This document shows positions 52,701-62,948 of a DNA stretch of 64,000 bases, piece by piece (positions within the stretch are counted from its first letter, which is position 1; every line of letters starts with the position of its first letter). The DNA comes from Gordonia effusa NBRC 100432 (GTDB lineage: Bacteria; Actinomycetota; Actinomycetes; Mycobacteriales; Mycobacteriaceae): assembly GCF_000241305.1 (NCBI RefSeq), contig NZ_BAEH01000036.1:1-64000 (forward strand), in the 5' to 3' direction. A program made the position numbers and the translations under genes. The notes beneath the pieces were generated by a model that was not told the origin of the DNA, did no database searches, and saw only the letters and a program-made list of their open reading frames with translations.

Positions 52701-55700
52701 AACCGACCTTTTTCAGTTCCGCGGCAATCCGGATTGCGCTGATCGAGTCGCCGCCCAGTGCGAGAAAGTCGTCTCCGGCGCGTAATGCCGCGGGATCTGC
52801 CAGTCCGAGTACTTTCCCGATCGCTGCCGCGACCGCGCGTTCGGCATCGCCGCGGAGTTCACGACCGTTGCCCGACTCTGCACCGAGTTCTGGCACCGGC
52901 AGGGCTTTGCGATCCAGTTTTCCGTTGGCGGTCAACGGAAGTGCGTCCAACGCCAACAATGCGGTCGGCACCATATAGTCGGGCAACCGAGCGGAGAGAT
53001 GGTCACGGATCGCCGCGTCATCCACGTCGTCGGCACCCGCGGCCGGTACGTAGTAACCGACTAACGCCTCGGCATGGACGGCCACCGCGGCCGCTGCGAT
53101 TCCCGGTGCCTGACGCAGCACTGAACTGATCTCACCGAGTTCAATCCGGTGGCCGCGAACTTTCACCTGATCATCGGCACGACCAAGGTATTCCATCGAC
53201 CCCTGGCCATTCCACCGAGCGATATCGCCGGTGCGGTACATTCGAGCACCGCCCTGGTCGGCGAACGGGCACGCCACGAACGCGGTCGCACTCAAATCCG
53301 GTCGCCGATGGTATCCGTGCGCCAACTGAACGCCGGCTAGGTACAACTCGCCGACAACGCCGGGGGGCACTGGCCGCAGGTGATCGTCGAGCACGTATAC
53401 CGATGAATTCGATTCGGGCACACCGATTAACGCCGGTTCCACGCACTCGCCATAACGCTCGCGCGTACGGATCGAGTCGGTGAAATCCTCGTGCATGATG
53501 TCCATCGCGGCCTCGGTCGGGCCGTACAGTCCCAGCACCGTCCCGCCGAATACGTCGCTCGCCTCGCTGACGAGTTCGGGCGGCACTGCCTCCCCGCCGA
53601 GATAGACATAACGCATCGACGCCAGCAGTGCGGGGTCGGGACCGGAATCGAGCAGTGCCCGAACCACGCTGGGCACCAACGAGATTTGGGTAACTTGGTG
53701 TTCGGCGATGATGCCCGTCAGCGATTCGACGTCGGCCTGCCACCAATCGGCCGGCGGCAGAACGGTTGCCGAGCCGGTGCACAACGCGTTAATCAATTCG
53801 AAGACCGACACGTCGAAGCCGACCGGCGCCTTCTGCAGGATGCGTTCCATCCCGAAGGCGAAGTGTTCGGCCATCCACTGCACGTGGTTCGCCGCGGCGC
53901 GATGTCCGACCATCACACCTTTGGGCCGTCCGGTGGTGCCAGACGTGTAGAGCAGGTATGCGGTGTCGAGTGGATGCACCGGGCGAGATATCTCGTTGTC
54001 GGCCAACGGACTCGAGGACAGCGAGGCGAGTTCGGTCGCTGCTGCGCCGTTCCAGACATCGATGATGTCCCACTGACCGGCGACAGACAGTACTGTCGCC
54101 GAGGCGCACACGATCAGGCGCAACTCGGCATCGTTGACCATGTACTCGACACGATCAGCGGGATAACTTGGGTCGATCGGCACGTACACCGCGCCTACGC
54201 GCAGAATCGCGCTGAATACGATCGGCAGCCATTCGCTACGCTCGGCGAAGAGCCCGACCTTGTCGCCTGGCACCACACCGCGATTGATCAGCAGTCGTGC
54301 AACGGAATTCACCCGGGCATCAAATTCCGCATAGGTGAGTTCGGTACGGCCGAAGACAACGGCCACTCGGTCGGGATACCTGCTCGCCGACGCTCTGATC
54401 ATCGCATCGAGGGTTTCCGGTTCGATGGGTACGAGCGGACCATGTGCGGACTCGTTCAGTCGCTCACGATCATGCTCACTGAGGACCAACAGATCGGTAA
54501 CAAGTTTCTCCGGCGCGGCGGCCGAAAGCATCTGATCGATATAGTCGTGCAACCGAGTGATTGTTGACTCGTTGAAAAGGTCTGTGCGATAGGTTATTTG
54601 GACGTCGACTCGGTCATCGAGCAGAAACACTTCGACCGCGATCGGAAGCAGCGAAGCGCCATGATGTGCTAGCTCCCAGCTTGTCTGCACACCTGGCAGC
54701 TGCGGTCCATCGATCGTCTGCTGCAAGAACAGCACCATCGTGTCGAAGAGCCCAGAGCCCACGTTTCCGGTCACCCGGTTCACCGCGCGCACAATCGCCT
54801 CCTGCGGAAACATCTTGTGTGCGAACGCTTCGGTGGTAACGGCGGCGGTGTGCGCGGTCAGCTCGGCGAAAGTCGACGCCCCCGCACCGGTGAACCGGAG
54901 CGGGAGCATATTACTCAAGTTCCCGATCAAGAGATCGGTCCCGGCTTCTTCGCGGTTGGCGACGGTGGTGCCGACGACGATGTCGGACTGACCTGTGATC
55001 TCACGCAGGGCGAGATAGTACGCAGCTAGAAAGACCTGAAATGGCGTTGCCTGCAGACGATTTGCCAAGTCACGAAGGTTCTTGTCGGCAGCCGGTCCGA
55101 GCAGCCGATCGAGCCGTTCGCCCCGCTCGGTCTCGACAACCGGACGGCGGTCGTAGGGCAGTGGAAGGTCGGCCAGTTCAGCCGCACCTGATTCGCCGAT
55201 GAATCGAGAGGCCCAGAAGTCGATTTCACCAGAATGGTCGGCTGCCTCGAACGCATCTTGCTCGGCCTCGGCGAAATCGGCGACCTGCAGTTCCAGCGGT
55301 TCGACCCTCACCTCGCCAGAGATCGCTTGCGCGTATGCTCGTTCCACGTCCCGCGACAGAGCGGGCAAAGTCATTCCGTCCCAGGCGATATGCTGGATCA
55401 CCAGGATGACGACCAGAGTGTCGTCGGATACCCGGACGAACTGCAGTCTCATCGACGATTCCGCGGTGAGGTCGAATTCCTCATGCGCGGCATCGGCTAC
55501 CAACTGGTCGATCTGCGCGGTCGCCTCAGCCGCAGTCGATCCGGTCAGATCTACGGTGCCGACTCTGGGCGGCAAGTCATCGTGGATCTGCTGAAACGGC
55601 GCTCCACCCTCATCGGTGTGATACGTGGTGCGCAGAACTTCGTGCCGGGCGACCAACGCTTCGAAGGAACGGCGCAGTGCGTCGTCGTCGACCGATCCGC

Positions 55701-55896
55701 GGAAAGTCAGTGCGAGACAAAGGTTGTAGGCGGTACTTCCAGGATTGATCTGCTGGTGTGCCCACACATAACGCTGACCGAAGGACAGCGGTGCGCGGTG
55801 TCGATCGCGGCGACGCGAAACCGCGGGTGCGGTGGCTAATCCCTCGGCGGCAAGCCGCGCCGCCATCGCGCGCTGGAGGTCGTCGAGTGTTCGCAT
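49777..55896 (-). CDS. NRPS, C - A - PCP - E - C
   Basis: A 2039-residue synthetase. C1 motif is [10 protein letters not shown] (~168), retaining the second, catalytic His. A domain: [12 protein letters not shown] (~650), [19 protein letters not shown] and [12 protein letters not shown]; the hand-read code is [26 protein letters not shown] (~1050). E domain: [11 protein letters not shown] (~1243) and [10 protein letters not shown] second condensation domain at the C-terminus has [10 protein letters not shown] (~1725). This C follows E, so a D-accepting (DCL) role is expected. The next protein also begins with a C domain, which is unusual. ATG 55896 immediately follows the TAG of the upstream gene. 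Confidence 0.93.
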   Translation of the reverse strand: MRTLDDLQRAMAARLAAEGLATAPAVSRRRDRHRAPLSFGQRYVWAHQQINPGSTAYNLCLALTFRGSVDDDALRRSFEALVARHEVLRTTYHTDEGGAPFQQIHDDLPPRVGTVDLTGSTAAEATAQIDQLVADAAHEEFDLTAESSMRLQFVRVSDDTLVVILVIQHIAWDGMTLPALSRDVERAYAQAISGEVRVEPLELQVADFAEAEQDAFEAADHSGEIDFWASRFIGESGAAELADLPLPYDRRPVVETERGERLDRLLGPAADKNLRDLANRLQATPFQVFLAAYYLALREITGQSDIVVGTTVANREEAGTDLLIGNLSNMLPLRFTGAGASTFAELTAHTAAVTTEAFAHKMFPQEAIVRAVNRVTGNVGSGLFDTMVLFLQQTIDGPQLPGVQTSWELAHHGASLLPIAVEVFLLDDRVDVQITYRTDLFNESTITRLHDYIDQMLSAAAPEKLVTDLLVLSEHDRERLNESAHGPLVPIEPETLDAMIRASASRYPDRVAVVFGRTELTYAEFDARVNSVARLLINRGVVPGDKVGLFAERSEWLPIVFSAILRVGAVYVPIDPSYPADRVEYMVNDAELRLIVCASATVLSVAGQWDIIDVWNGAAATELASLSSSPLADNEISRPVHPLDTAYLLYTSGTTGRPKGVMVGHRAAANHVQWMAEHFAFGMERILQKAPVGFDVSVFELINALCTGSATVLPPADWWQADVESLTGIIAEHQVTQISLVPSVVRALLDSGPDPALLASMRYVYLGGEAVPPELVSEASDVFGGTVLGLYGPTEAAMDIMHEDFTDSIRTRERYGECVEPALIGVPESNSSVYVLDDHLRPVPPGVVGELYLAGVQLAHGYHRRPDLSATAFVACPFADQGGARMYRTGDIARWNGQGSMEYLGRADDQVKVRGHRIELGEISSVLRQAPGIAAAAVAVHAEALVGYYVPAAGADDVDDAAIRDHLSARLPDYMVPTALLALDALPLTANGKLDRKALPVPELGAESGNGRELRGDAERAVAAAIGKVLGLADPAALRAGDDFLALGGDSISAIRIAAELKKVGWQITTSALFAARSVAGIAAATGIVTVDQAPALVDVDGPSGWVPLNPIATMWTEQNVDRTGFALATAVVTPPDADGPRVRAAVESVIARHPMLRASLVEDSAGRLAFHIPADTSSDTIEFIDVTVESDEWNATAGEVLNDQLKVQAARLDPDVGRTVAAIWVHTDDARVGRLLLVIHHLVVDGVSWRIITENLREAWESPLAQQIDETSMRSWSTNVARLASDPAITQSLADWDRIAATPDPVLGTRAFDPLTDTVDTVAEVTAEIAAGDTEYLMTAVATAFGAGFLDVQLAALTVAVNRFRAGKGQATGRVAVTMERHGRAESLFAGAQLANTVGWFTTAYPAALGADGAGVVDVESSLALVKEQSIAVRDSGIAWGLLRWLNPETRRTLESHTAPQISFNYMGRFAKAGAGEPDPWDAAPEFGYLGGHANPTAPAPALLDVNTVTIVDGAAAQLRASFRFPVGAIAEAEVRTLVEYWRDALADLVKAVRADDRRRLTPSDVLAAGVDLDDLSRWRQATGEFTDVYPLAPMQAGLFYTALSAGAGDVYNTQTLIKISGQLDIERLGAAFATVVNRYPNLRVRVAVSKTGVPHALVSDHVDVPLRLIDISDTADVDARLEQFNADDNAERFDLASGPLTRVSVLKLPEPSHHLVVLTMHHILLDGWSGQLLMREVFAEYASAGAPPIADPATYGKFLALTQERAEETEKAWAETMNGVGACLVAPDRGTGDGSAPLARTFTLDDELVAILTDIAGAAGATFSTICQVAWANTLRLITGEPSTVFGEAVSGRPADLDGVDTAIGCFTNIVPAVITIDDHASWRSLLGESHTRRTELMEYPQYPLTSAMRTASANGTIRKLFDTMFVYESYPPGRDEIAALLADAGLRLETFEGGGATDNSLLLMIFPANSLLPSDSVEAIILAAADAFEPDEADIVEAAFLNTLRQIAAHPDQIVTDSAVLDDDAEGTLVMRRMWQ

Positions 55897-57585
55897 CTAC
55901 TGTCCCCCACCGAATTTCGCTCCCAGTGCGGCGAGTGTCGACGCGTCCAACCCCGACGCGCTCATCGGTGCGCTCTGCACCGGTGAGTCACTGGCACCGT
56001 CGGCATGCTCAGCACTGCCCGAACCCGAGTCCAGCGCGGTCGCCAATTCATGCACGGCCGGGGAGATAAACACGGTCTGAACATCGATGACATAGCCACG
56101 AGCGGTGAGATCAGTGACCATCTTCAGGGCCGCGATGCTGTCGCCGCCAAGTGAGAAGAAGGTGTCCTCGCGGCCAATCTCGTCGTCGTCGTCAAGCTCC
56201 AGAACATCCCGGATAGACTGTACGACAACGCGTTCCGACTCTGAAACGGGCGGACCCCCCAGACCCGACAGTTGGGTGAGTCCACCGGAATCACCGGAGA
56301 ATAGCGTCACCCCGACGCCGCCGGCGGCGATATTCCCGTCGAGGTCGCCGGCCCATGCACTCGCCCGTTGGCCGATTCCCGCGGCAAACGCGTCAATTTC
56401 GGGACGTCCGGCCAGACGCGGCGGGAATGACACGACAATCGTGGCACCGGAATAGTCAAGTTCGACGTCGATCGCGATATCCACGCCCTCGTCCTGCGCG
56501 CGCTGGCGGACCGATTCACGAGCGGTGATCCCGGCACCGCCAACGGTGGTCCGAGGAGTCTGGCGCACGGAGAGTTGCGCCTGATAGAGGCGCTCGGACG
56601 CCATTGCTTGTCTCGTTTGCTCAATCCGGACCTCGGAATGACCGCGCGCCGCCGAGATCAGTTGCGCGGCATCGGCGATCAATGCGCGCGGCGACTGTAC
56701 GGTGACGCGGCTGCGCAGCGGCAACCGGTTGGCAACCGTGCCGACGAGGCCGGCCGTGGCTTGGTCCACACGCGCGTCATCGACCAACCCGATCACCACG
56801 TCGTCCCCTAGGCCCGCGTCGCGCAAAGCAACGGCCGCAAGTGCGACCGCCACCGCGGCGGCAGCGTCTTCGGTGTTCTCCTGTTCCGGAGAGAGCGCCG
56901 CGATGGTCGCTATCGGGATCGTCACGGTCCGGCGTGCCGGACCTGAACCGGCGGGAACCTCGACAATCGGGACGTGACCTGCCGGCTCACGCAGATGATC
57001 GGTCCAATAGGACCGATCAGGATCCGACGCCGATGTCGCGGCGACCTTCTTTAGTTGTGCCGCGGCATAATCGCGGTACTGGCTGGGCACGCCGACAACG
57101 TCGTCGGCGAAGAGTTCAGCGACGATCAGGTCAAGTGCGGCATCGTCAGCGGCCACCGGATGTACGGCGACAGACAGCACGTCGCGACCGGAAAGGCGGT
57201 GTAACCGGATTCGAATCGGGAGCTCAGATCCCAGATCAAAACCATATGTCGCATCGTCGATCAACGCGCCCAGCAACGCCGATTCGTCTCGGTCGTCTTC
57301 GATGATCTCCAGGACCCTGTCGGGTGCCGCGACTATCCGTTGATACGGCCGCCGGCGATCGTCCGGATATACCCCGCGCAATACCTCGTGACGAGAGACC
57401 AATTGGATCGTGGCTGCCTCCAACGATGCCACATCCAGAGCACCGTCCAGGTCAAGCGCGACAAACAGATTGATCGCGTTGCCGCGACGATGGGCCATCA
57501 GCGCGGCCATTTGCGGCAGCGACAGCGGAAGTGGCCGCTCTGTCGGTTGAGCGGGAGCGTGTTGCTGCTCAGGCGTTTTCGTCAT
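55897..57585 (-). CDS. Free-standing degenerate C domain fused to PCP (no A domain)
   Basis: A 562-residue protein with only two domains. Residues ~15-430 follow a condensation-domain pattern (PLSLPQMAALMAHRRGNAIN at the start). The active-site motif reads VHPVAADDAA at ~142, with Pro at the second His of HHxxxDG and Asp for Gly. The PCP near 481 is intact (FFSLGGDSIAALKM). There is no adenylation domain, so the carrier must be loaded in trans or by the upstream protein. The tail is a Ser/Gly/Ala-rich linker with possible docking function. ATG 57585 overlaps the upstream NRPS by 17 bases. Confidence 0.85.
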   Translation of the reverse strand: MTKTPEQQHAPAQPTERPLPLSLPQMAALMAHRRGNAINLFVALDLDGALDVASLEAATIQLVSRHEVLRGVYPDDRRRPYQRIVAAPDRVLEIIEDDRDESALLGALIDDATYGFDLGSELPIRIRLHRLSGRDVLSVAVHPVAADDAALDLIVAELFADDVVGVPSQYRDYAAAQLKKVAATSASDPDRSYWTDHLREPAGHVPIVEVPAGSGPARRTVTIPIATIAALSPEQENTEDAAAAVAVALAAVALRDAGLGDDVVIGLVDDARVDQATAGLVGTVANRLPLRSRVTVQSPRALIADAAQLISAARGHSEVRIEQTRQAMASERLYQAQLSVRQTPRTTVGGAGITARESVRQRAQDEGVDIAIDVELDYSGATIVVSFPPRLAGRPEIDAFAAGIGQRASAWAGDLDGNIAAGGVGVTLFSGDSGGLTQLSGLGGPPVSESERVVVQSIRDVLELDDDDEIGREDTFFSLGGDSIAALKMVTDLTARGYVIDVQTVFISPAVHELATALDSGSGSAEHADGASDSPVQSAPMSASGLDASTLAALGAKFGGGQ

Positions 57586-60500
57586 TGTGTCCCTCTACTG
57601 AAAAATCGACAAAGTCTCGGGCCGCTTCGGCTAGTTCGGCGAGCCCGTGGTTCGGGTGGTCGGCGAAGGTCTCCAGTGCGCGCTTCACGGTCCGGGCGAA
57701 GACGTCAAGTTCTCCGTGTCGGTAGCCGCTGTCGCCGGCGGTTACCCGAACCTGGAAGCCGCCGTGGGGCGCATCGATGAACTCAAATCGCAAGCCATCG
57801 CCCGGGCCGATGCGCGAAGTCCGCACCTCGCCGAGCAACCCCGGACCGAACTGAACCTGCGACGGCCAGTTCTCTTCTCGCACTTCAACAGTCGCCCAGA
57901 CATTCGGCCGCGACCGCTGCTGCGCAATAGCCTGTGCCGCGAGGACCTCCGCCGGAAGGTCGCCGACGCCATACGCGCCGAGAGCCGCATCTCGGGACTG
58001 TTCGAGCACCATGCGCAAGGTCGGCGAGCCCGAAAGGTCATGGCGCAACACGAGCACGCCGGAGAGCGGTCCGACCATAGTCGCCATCGCCGCATCGGCT
58101 CGACCGGAAACCGATCCGGCGAGCGCGATAGTCGTACCAGCACCGAGCGCGTTGAGCGCGACGGCAACCATCGCCTGGTAGAACATGAACTCGGACGCGC
58201 CGTCGGCGGTAGCGAGCCCGCGCAGTCTGCGTCGCAGACCGGCGTCGATCTCGAAATTCGCCGGATCCGGCGAAATATCCTGTCCTCCAGCGATTTCGGT
58301 ATCCGATAGCAGCAGGGTTGGCTCCGGGATACTCGCCAACATGGCATCGAGTCGGTCCACTTCCGCGGCGAAGATTTCTACGCACTCAGCCTGCCAGTAG
58401 ACGTGATCGGTGTAGTCGAACTCAGCGGCGGCTCGTCCGGGCCGTGGCGCGGCGTCCTCGTGACGCCCATATGCGTGCGCCAGTTCGTCCACGATGACCT
58501 GCAACGACCAGCTATCGGTGATCGAGCGATGCATTGCCAGGGTAAACACCCCGGTAGTTCCATCGGTGAATAGCCTGGCCCGCCAGAGCTTTTCACTTCC
58601 CAGATCGAATCCCCGCCGCTCATCCTCGACGAGGACCGTGGCGAGGTCGTCGGCTTCCACTCGCTCAACCGAGAAATCGATGGGCGCCATGCCCAAAATC
58701 TCATGCCGCGCAACGACCTCAGAGAGCGCATTCGCCACCAGTGCCGAATCGGGCTCAGCATCGAAGGTGACTGTCGCCCGTACCTGAGCATCACCGCCGT
58801 GGGCGGACGCAATGTGTTGCGCGGGAGACGGCGGCACCTGACCGGTACGTGCGTAACTGCGGATCGCAGGTGCACGGCGCGTTGGCAAAGTCTTCGGGGC
58901 GGCCTCAACCAGGGCCGCGAGGCCCGCGACGGTGGGATGTTCAAAAAGGTCGCGGATCGCAGTCGCTACCCCAAACTCCGTTCGCAGCGTATTGACCAAA
59001 CGACTCGCGATCAGCGAATGCCCGCCGAGTTCGAAGAACGAATCGTCGGCGGATACCTCTTCGGCTCCGAGCAATTCAGCGAAGATTTCAGCGATACGGC
59101 GTTCTGCACGCGACTTTGGACGCCTGCGGTCTCTGGTTCCTACCCGCTGGGCTGGCGGCAGAGTCGCCTTGTCGAGTTTGCCCGCGACCGATCGCGGTAT
59201 GTCGGCGAGTACTGCGTAACGCCCTGGAATCATGTAGTCCGGCAAAGTCTTCGCCGCGTAGGCGCGCAGCTCTGCGAGGTCGATTTCGGTATCAGCCGCA
59301 GTGAGGTAGGCGGTGAGCCCGCCCAGGGGGTCGTGGTCGTCGTCGACGACCACGACAGCGTCACGCACCGTTGGGTGACTGTTCAGCGTCGCTGCGATTT
59401 CACCGAGTTCCACTCGATGACCGCGGATCTTTACCTGCTGGTCCGCACGGCCCACGAACTCTATGTCACCCCGGTGACTTCGTCTCGCGAGATCACCGGT
59501 CCGGTATAACCGCCGCCCGGAGCAGAACGGGTCGGCTACGAAATGTTCGGCGGTCATCGTCGGCCGAGAAAGGTATCCGCGGGCCAATTGTGGCCCGCCG
59601 AGATAGATCTCGCCGACCACGTTGTCGGCGACGAGTTGCAGACGCTCATCGAGGATATAGGCGGTGACGTTGCGATTGGGCTGCCCGATCGGCACGATCT
59701 GGCTTCCCTGAATATCGCGGATCGAGTAGTGGGTCGCCGACACCACCGCTTCGGTTGGTCCGTAATAGTTGCGCAGATCAGCCTCGTAGACTGCCGCGAA
59801 CCGATCGGCGACATCGCCGGGCAGGGCTTCACCGCCTACCGGAACATGGGTCAAATCACGCCACTCACGCGATTCGGGAAGCGCCAACAGTGCGCGTAGC
59901 AGCGACGGAACCACATGAAGTACGGATATGCGATGACGCGTAATGACTTCTGCCAGATAGGACATGTCGCGGATCCGCTCCGCATCGGGAACCACTAGTG
60001 TCGCACCATGATTCAGAGTGACGAATAGGTCAAGCATCGATGCGTCGAAGCTGACCGACGATATCTGCAGTACCCGTGCGGCGGCTGTCAGATCCCACTG
60101 AGCGCCGAATCCCGTGATGTGGTCGCAGATCGCGGCGTGCGAAACCGGCACGCCTTTGGGTGTGCCCGTCGAACCCGAGGTGTACATGACGTAGGCCAGA
60201 TTGTCCGCCATGAGCGGTCGCACTCGTTCGGCGTCGGTGACCCGATCCACCGATTCGGTGCGGGCCTGCGCTTGGGCGTCGGCCAGCGCCGCCGCGTCGA
60301 TGACAATCCGCGGCTTCGCATCCGCGATCAGATGTTCGATACGTCCTTCTGGATATGCCGGATCGATCGGCAGGTAAGCGGCACCAGATTTGAGCACCGC
60401 GAGCATGGCAACTACGAATTCAGCCGACCCGGACAGCCGGAGCCCGACTAAGTCTTCGGTTCCAATTCCGCGAGCGATTAAGTTGCGCGCCAATTGATTT

Positions 60501-61999
60501 GACTGAGCATCGAGGTCACGGTAGGTGAGCCCACATTCGTTGACGGCAACGTCGGAGACGATCGCCAACGAATCAGATTCAGCTCGCGCGGAGACCAGAT
60601 CTACCAAGGTGCCGGCTGCGGGGCGAGCTTGTACGCCGGTGGATCGCGCAATGATGTTGGCTCGCTCCGCGTCGCCCAACATATCGAGTTCGGCGACCGC
60701 GCACGATGGTTCGCGTGACGCCGACTCCACTAGCCGCCGAAAATGGCGAAGCACCTGCTCGACCATCGCGTCGTCGAGATGGCCCGTCTGCGCGTCGAGC
60801 ACCAAGGCCGCGCCGTCGACGCCGACATCGACGCTCAACTGTATCGGTACACCGACAAGGGTGGGGCCGGCATGTCGCAGTGAAGCCCGGTTACCGTCGA
60901 GGGCAAGGACACCAGATCGATCGACCATGGAGAAGCCCAGGCGCACAACCTGTTCCATGCCATCGCGATATCGGCTACGAGTAGGATTCAGCGCGCGGAC
61001 AACATCGTCGATACCCACCGCGCGGTGGGTATCGGCGTCGGACAGCGCCGCATCGACTCGCGTCACAAGCTCGGCGAACGACTCACCGGGATCGACACCT
61101 GCGCGCAGTAGCATCGTATTGGCATAGCAACCAATGGAATTCGCGCTACCGGCGTCGCGTGTCGAGGTTCCCACCGCGATCGCGAAATCTGCCGCGCCGG
61201 TATACCGCTGAATGAGCACCGCATATACGGACAGCAACACAGCTTGAAGTGGAAAGCCACCCGAGGCAGCGAACTGATTGGCCGTTTCGATCTCGGCGCC
61301 AGCATCCACTCGAATGCGGACCGCCTCGCGCGATGGCGTGGACCGTATACCGCCGGACAGGTCAACGGGTTCGGGCAGTGGCTGAAATTGCCTGCGCCAG
61401 AACGTGACATCGGTCGACGCACTCGAGTCAGGGGTGGACTGCGGCGAGATCGCGGGGAGCTTCGCCGAGTGGTCGGTATAGAGCGCACTGATGTCACTGG
61501 CAACCACCGACAACGACTCGTCGTCAAACGCGATTGCGTGCGCCGAAAGAGCAATAATCGCGTCATCCCCGTTGCGATGAATCAGGGTGATTCGCAACGG
61601 TGCTTCAATCCGCAGGTCGAACGGCCGCATGGCGTCACGCCGCAGCAGTACCTCCGCCCGACGGCGGGCCGCTCCGGGCGAGAGGTCGGCCAGATCAACG
61701 GTGTCCCACCGCGGTGCGACCCCGCTGATAACCCGCGAGGGTTCGCCGTCGGCGGCCTCGGCAAATGTACTGCGCAGCACGTCGTGGCGAATCGCCAACG
61801 CGTCGAACGCGCGGCGTAGCCGGTCGGCATCGACCGGACCTGCCAATTCGTAGACCGCGCGGAAGTTGTGCACCGCCGACCCAGGCTCGCACAGATACCG
61901 GAACCATGCCCGGCGTTGCGCCGCGGTCAGCGGATATCGCGGTGCTACATCGGGTGATTGGACCTCCGGCGCTTTCCTACCGGCCACCGACGCCGTCAT
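57569..61999 (-). CDS. NRPS, C* - A - PCP - C* with both condensation domains degenerate
   Basis: A 1476-residue synthetase and the first NRPS of the operon. C1 reads SAHAIAFDDES (~158) where HHxxxDG is expected: the second His is Ala and Gly is Asp. A domain: MYTSGSTGTPKG (~610), FDASMLD, YYGPTEAVVSAT and SVAGKLDKATLP; the hand-read code is D-A-L-H-P-G-Y-V-S. PCP: FFELGGHSLIASRL (~996). The C-terminal condensation-like domain reads MHRSITDSWS (~1161), with Arg at the catalytic His. Both C domains should therefore be impaired for classical condensation. ATG 61999 overlaps the formyltransferase stop (ATGA). Confidence 0.9.
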   Translation of the reverse strand: MTASVAGRKAPEVQSPDVAPRYPLTAAQRRAWFRYLCEPGSAVHNFRAVYELAGPVDADRLRRAFDALAIRHDVLRSTFAEAADGEPSRVISGVAPRWDTVDLADLSPGAARRRAEVLLRRDAMRPFDLRIEAPLRITLIHRNGDDAIIALSAHAIAFDDESLSVVASDISALYTDHSAKLPAISPQSTPDSSASTDVTFWRRQFQPLPEPVDLSGGIRSTPSREAVRIRVDAGAEIETANQFAASGGFPLQAVLLSVYAVLIQRYTGAADFAIAVGTSTRDAGSANSIGCYANTMLLRAGVDPGESFAELVTRVDAALSDADTHRAVGIDDVVRALNPTRSRYRDGMEQVVRLGFSMVDRSGVLALDGNRASLRHAGPTLVGVPIQLSVDVGVDGAALVLDAQTGHLDDAMVEQVLRHFRRLVESASREPSCAVAELDMLGDAERANIIARSTGVQARPAAGTLVDLVSARAESDSLAIVSDVAVNECGLTYRDLDAQSNQLARNLIARGIGTEDLVGLRLSGSAEFVVAMLAVLKSGAAYLPIDPAYPEGRIEHLIADAKPRIVIDAAALADAQAQARTESVDRVTDAERVRPLMADNLAYVMYTSGSTGTPKGVPVSHAAICDHITGFGAQWDLTAAARVLQISSVSFDASMLDLFVTLNHGATLVVPDAERIRDMSYLAEVITRHRISVLHVVPSLLRALLALPESREWRDLTHVPVGGEALPGDVADRFAAVYEADLRNYYGPTEAVVSATHYSIRDIQGSQIVPIGQPNRNVTAYILDERLQLVADNVVGEIYLGGPQLARGYLSRPTMTAEHFVADPFCSGRRLYRTGDLARRSHRGDIEFVGRADQQVKIRGHRVELGEIAATLNSHPTVRDAVVVVDDDHDPLGGLTAYLTAADTEIDLAELRAYAAKTLPDYMIPGRYAVLADIPRSVAGKLDKATLPPAQRVGTRDRRRPKSRAERRIAEIFAELLGAEEVSADDSFFELGGHSLIASRLVNTLRTEFGVATAIRDLFEHPTVAGLAALVEAAPKTLPTRRAPAIRSYARTGQVPPSPAQHIASAHGGDAQVRATVTFDAEPDSALVANALSEVVARHEILGMAPIDFSVERVEADDLATVLVEDERRGFDLGSEKLWRARLFTDGTTGVFTLAMHRSITDSWSLQVIVDELAHAYGRHEDAAPRPGRAAAEFDYTDHVYWQAECVEIFAAEVDRLDAMLASIPEPTLLLSDTEIAGGQDISPDPANFEIDAGLRRRLRGLATADGASEFMFYQAMVAVALNALGAGTTIALAGSVSGRADAAMATMVGPLSGVLVLRHDLSGSPTLRMVLEQSRDAALGAYGVGDLPAEVLAAQAIAQQRSRPNVWATVEVREENWPSQVQFGPGLLGEVRTSRIGPGDGLRFEFIDAPHGGFQVRVTAGDSGYRHGELDVFARTVKRALETFADHPNHGLAELAEAARDFVDFSVEGHNDENA

Positions 62000-62943
62000 G
62001 AAAGTTGGGGGGTATCACACAGATACCCGCCGCGCCGGAAGAAGTCGGCGCCCTCGTGTTCTGTGCCGTCAGCGGTACGGATGCGGTTGACGACGAGCGC
62101 ATAGTTGTTGCCACGCTTGGGATCCGGTCCGCAAACGACCGCACCGCCACCTTCTTGGACGATGACGCGACCCGCGGTTCCGCCGTAACGTGCCGTGGAA
62201 ATTGCCGCCGCGAGGATTTCGATCTTCTCGCCGCGATAGAAGGAGTACGCGCGCGGGTACGGCTCGGACAGGGCACGCACGAATCGCTCAAGGTCCTCTG
62301 CGGTATCGGTCCAGTCGACAAGACTGTCTCGTTCCGAACGCTTATGGAAGTAGGTTCGTGCGGCCTTATCTTGCGGTCGCCACTGTGGTTCACCCGACTC
62401 AACCGCCGCCAGCGCCTCTTCCACCGCCCCAGGGATGAGATCCATTCCGGCGTAAACCAATTCGGTTCCAGTGATTCCGGGCGGTATGGGTAGTCGCTTC
62501 TGTACCAGGATGTCTCCGGTGTCGAGTTGTTCATCCATCCGGTGCACGGTGAGCCCAAATTCCTCCGCGCCGCTGATGAGTGCCCACAGCACCGGCGAGA
62601 AGCCGGTGAATTTCGGCAGCAACGAGTCGTGCAGGTTCAGGGTGCCGTGTGGTGGAAGGTCGTAGAGTTCCTTGGGCATCCAGGTGTACCAGCTATTGAC
62701 CACGATAAGGTCCGGCTCGGCGCGCTTGACGATATCGATCGTCTCGGCGTCGGCGCGCTCGGTCAGATGGACCGGAATGTCGTTGGCGCGCGCGAGATCC
62801 TCGACCGAATCAGCCCAGCTTCCCTTGTACGCATCGTCGCTCGCCGGGTGGGTCACGGCGAGCACTACGTCGTGGCTGGACGCGATTAGTGCGGCGAGGG
62901 TGCGTTGGCCCCACGTTTGGAAGCCGAATGACACGATGCGCAT
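61996..62943 (-). CDS. N-formyltransferase (probable N5-hydroxyornithine formyltransferase)
   Basis: A 315-residue enzyme of the methionyl-tRNA formyltransferase fold. LNLHDSLLPKFTGFSPVLWA carries the Asn/His and the S-L-L-P loop, and VHRMDEQLDTGDILVQ carries the catalytic Asp. The C-terminal OB-like domain is short. Genes of this type beside hydroxamate NRPS genes (the coelichelin, rhodochelin and exochelin systems) formylate N5-hydroxyornithine using 10-formyl-tetrahydrofolate. Directly downstream of an ornithine/lysine N-hydroxylase, that role is likely. A housekeeping fmt is unlikely given the operon context. Start ATG 62943 follows AAGG and lies 5 bases past the hydroxylase stop. Confidence 0.88.
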   Translation of the reverse strand: MRIVSFGFQTWGQRTLAALIASSHDVVLAVTHPASDDAYKGSWADSVEDLARANDIPVHLTERADAETIDIVKRAEPDLIVVNSWYTWMPKELYDLPPHGTLNLHDSLLPKFTGFSPVLWALISGAEEFGLTVHRMDEQLDTGDILVQKRLPIPPGITGTELVYAGMDLIPGAVEEALAAVESGEPQWRPQDKAARTYFHKRSERDSLVDWTDTAEDLERFVRALSEPYPRAYSFYRGEKIEILAAAISTARYGGTAGRVIVQEGGGAVVCGPDPKRGNNYALVVNRIRTADGTEHEGADFFRRGGYLCDTPQLS

Positions 62944-62948
62944 ATGAT

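Noticed and set aside
61996-62943. Housekeeping methionyl-tRNA formyltransferase (fmt), which would pair with def at 35.4 kb
   Set aside because: Embedded and translationally coupled within the hydroxylase/NRPS operon, far from def; context fits hydroxyornithine formylation.
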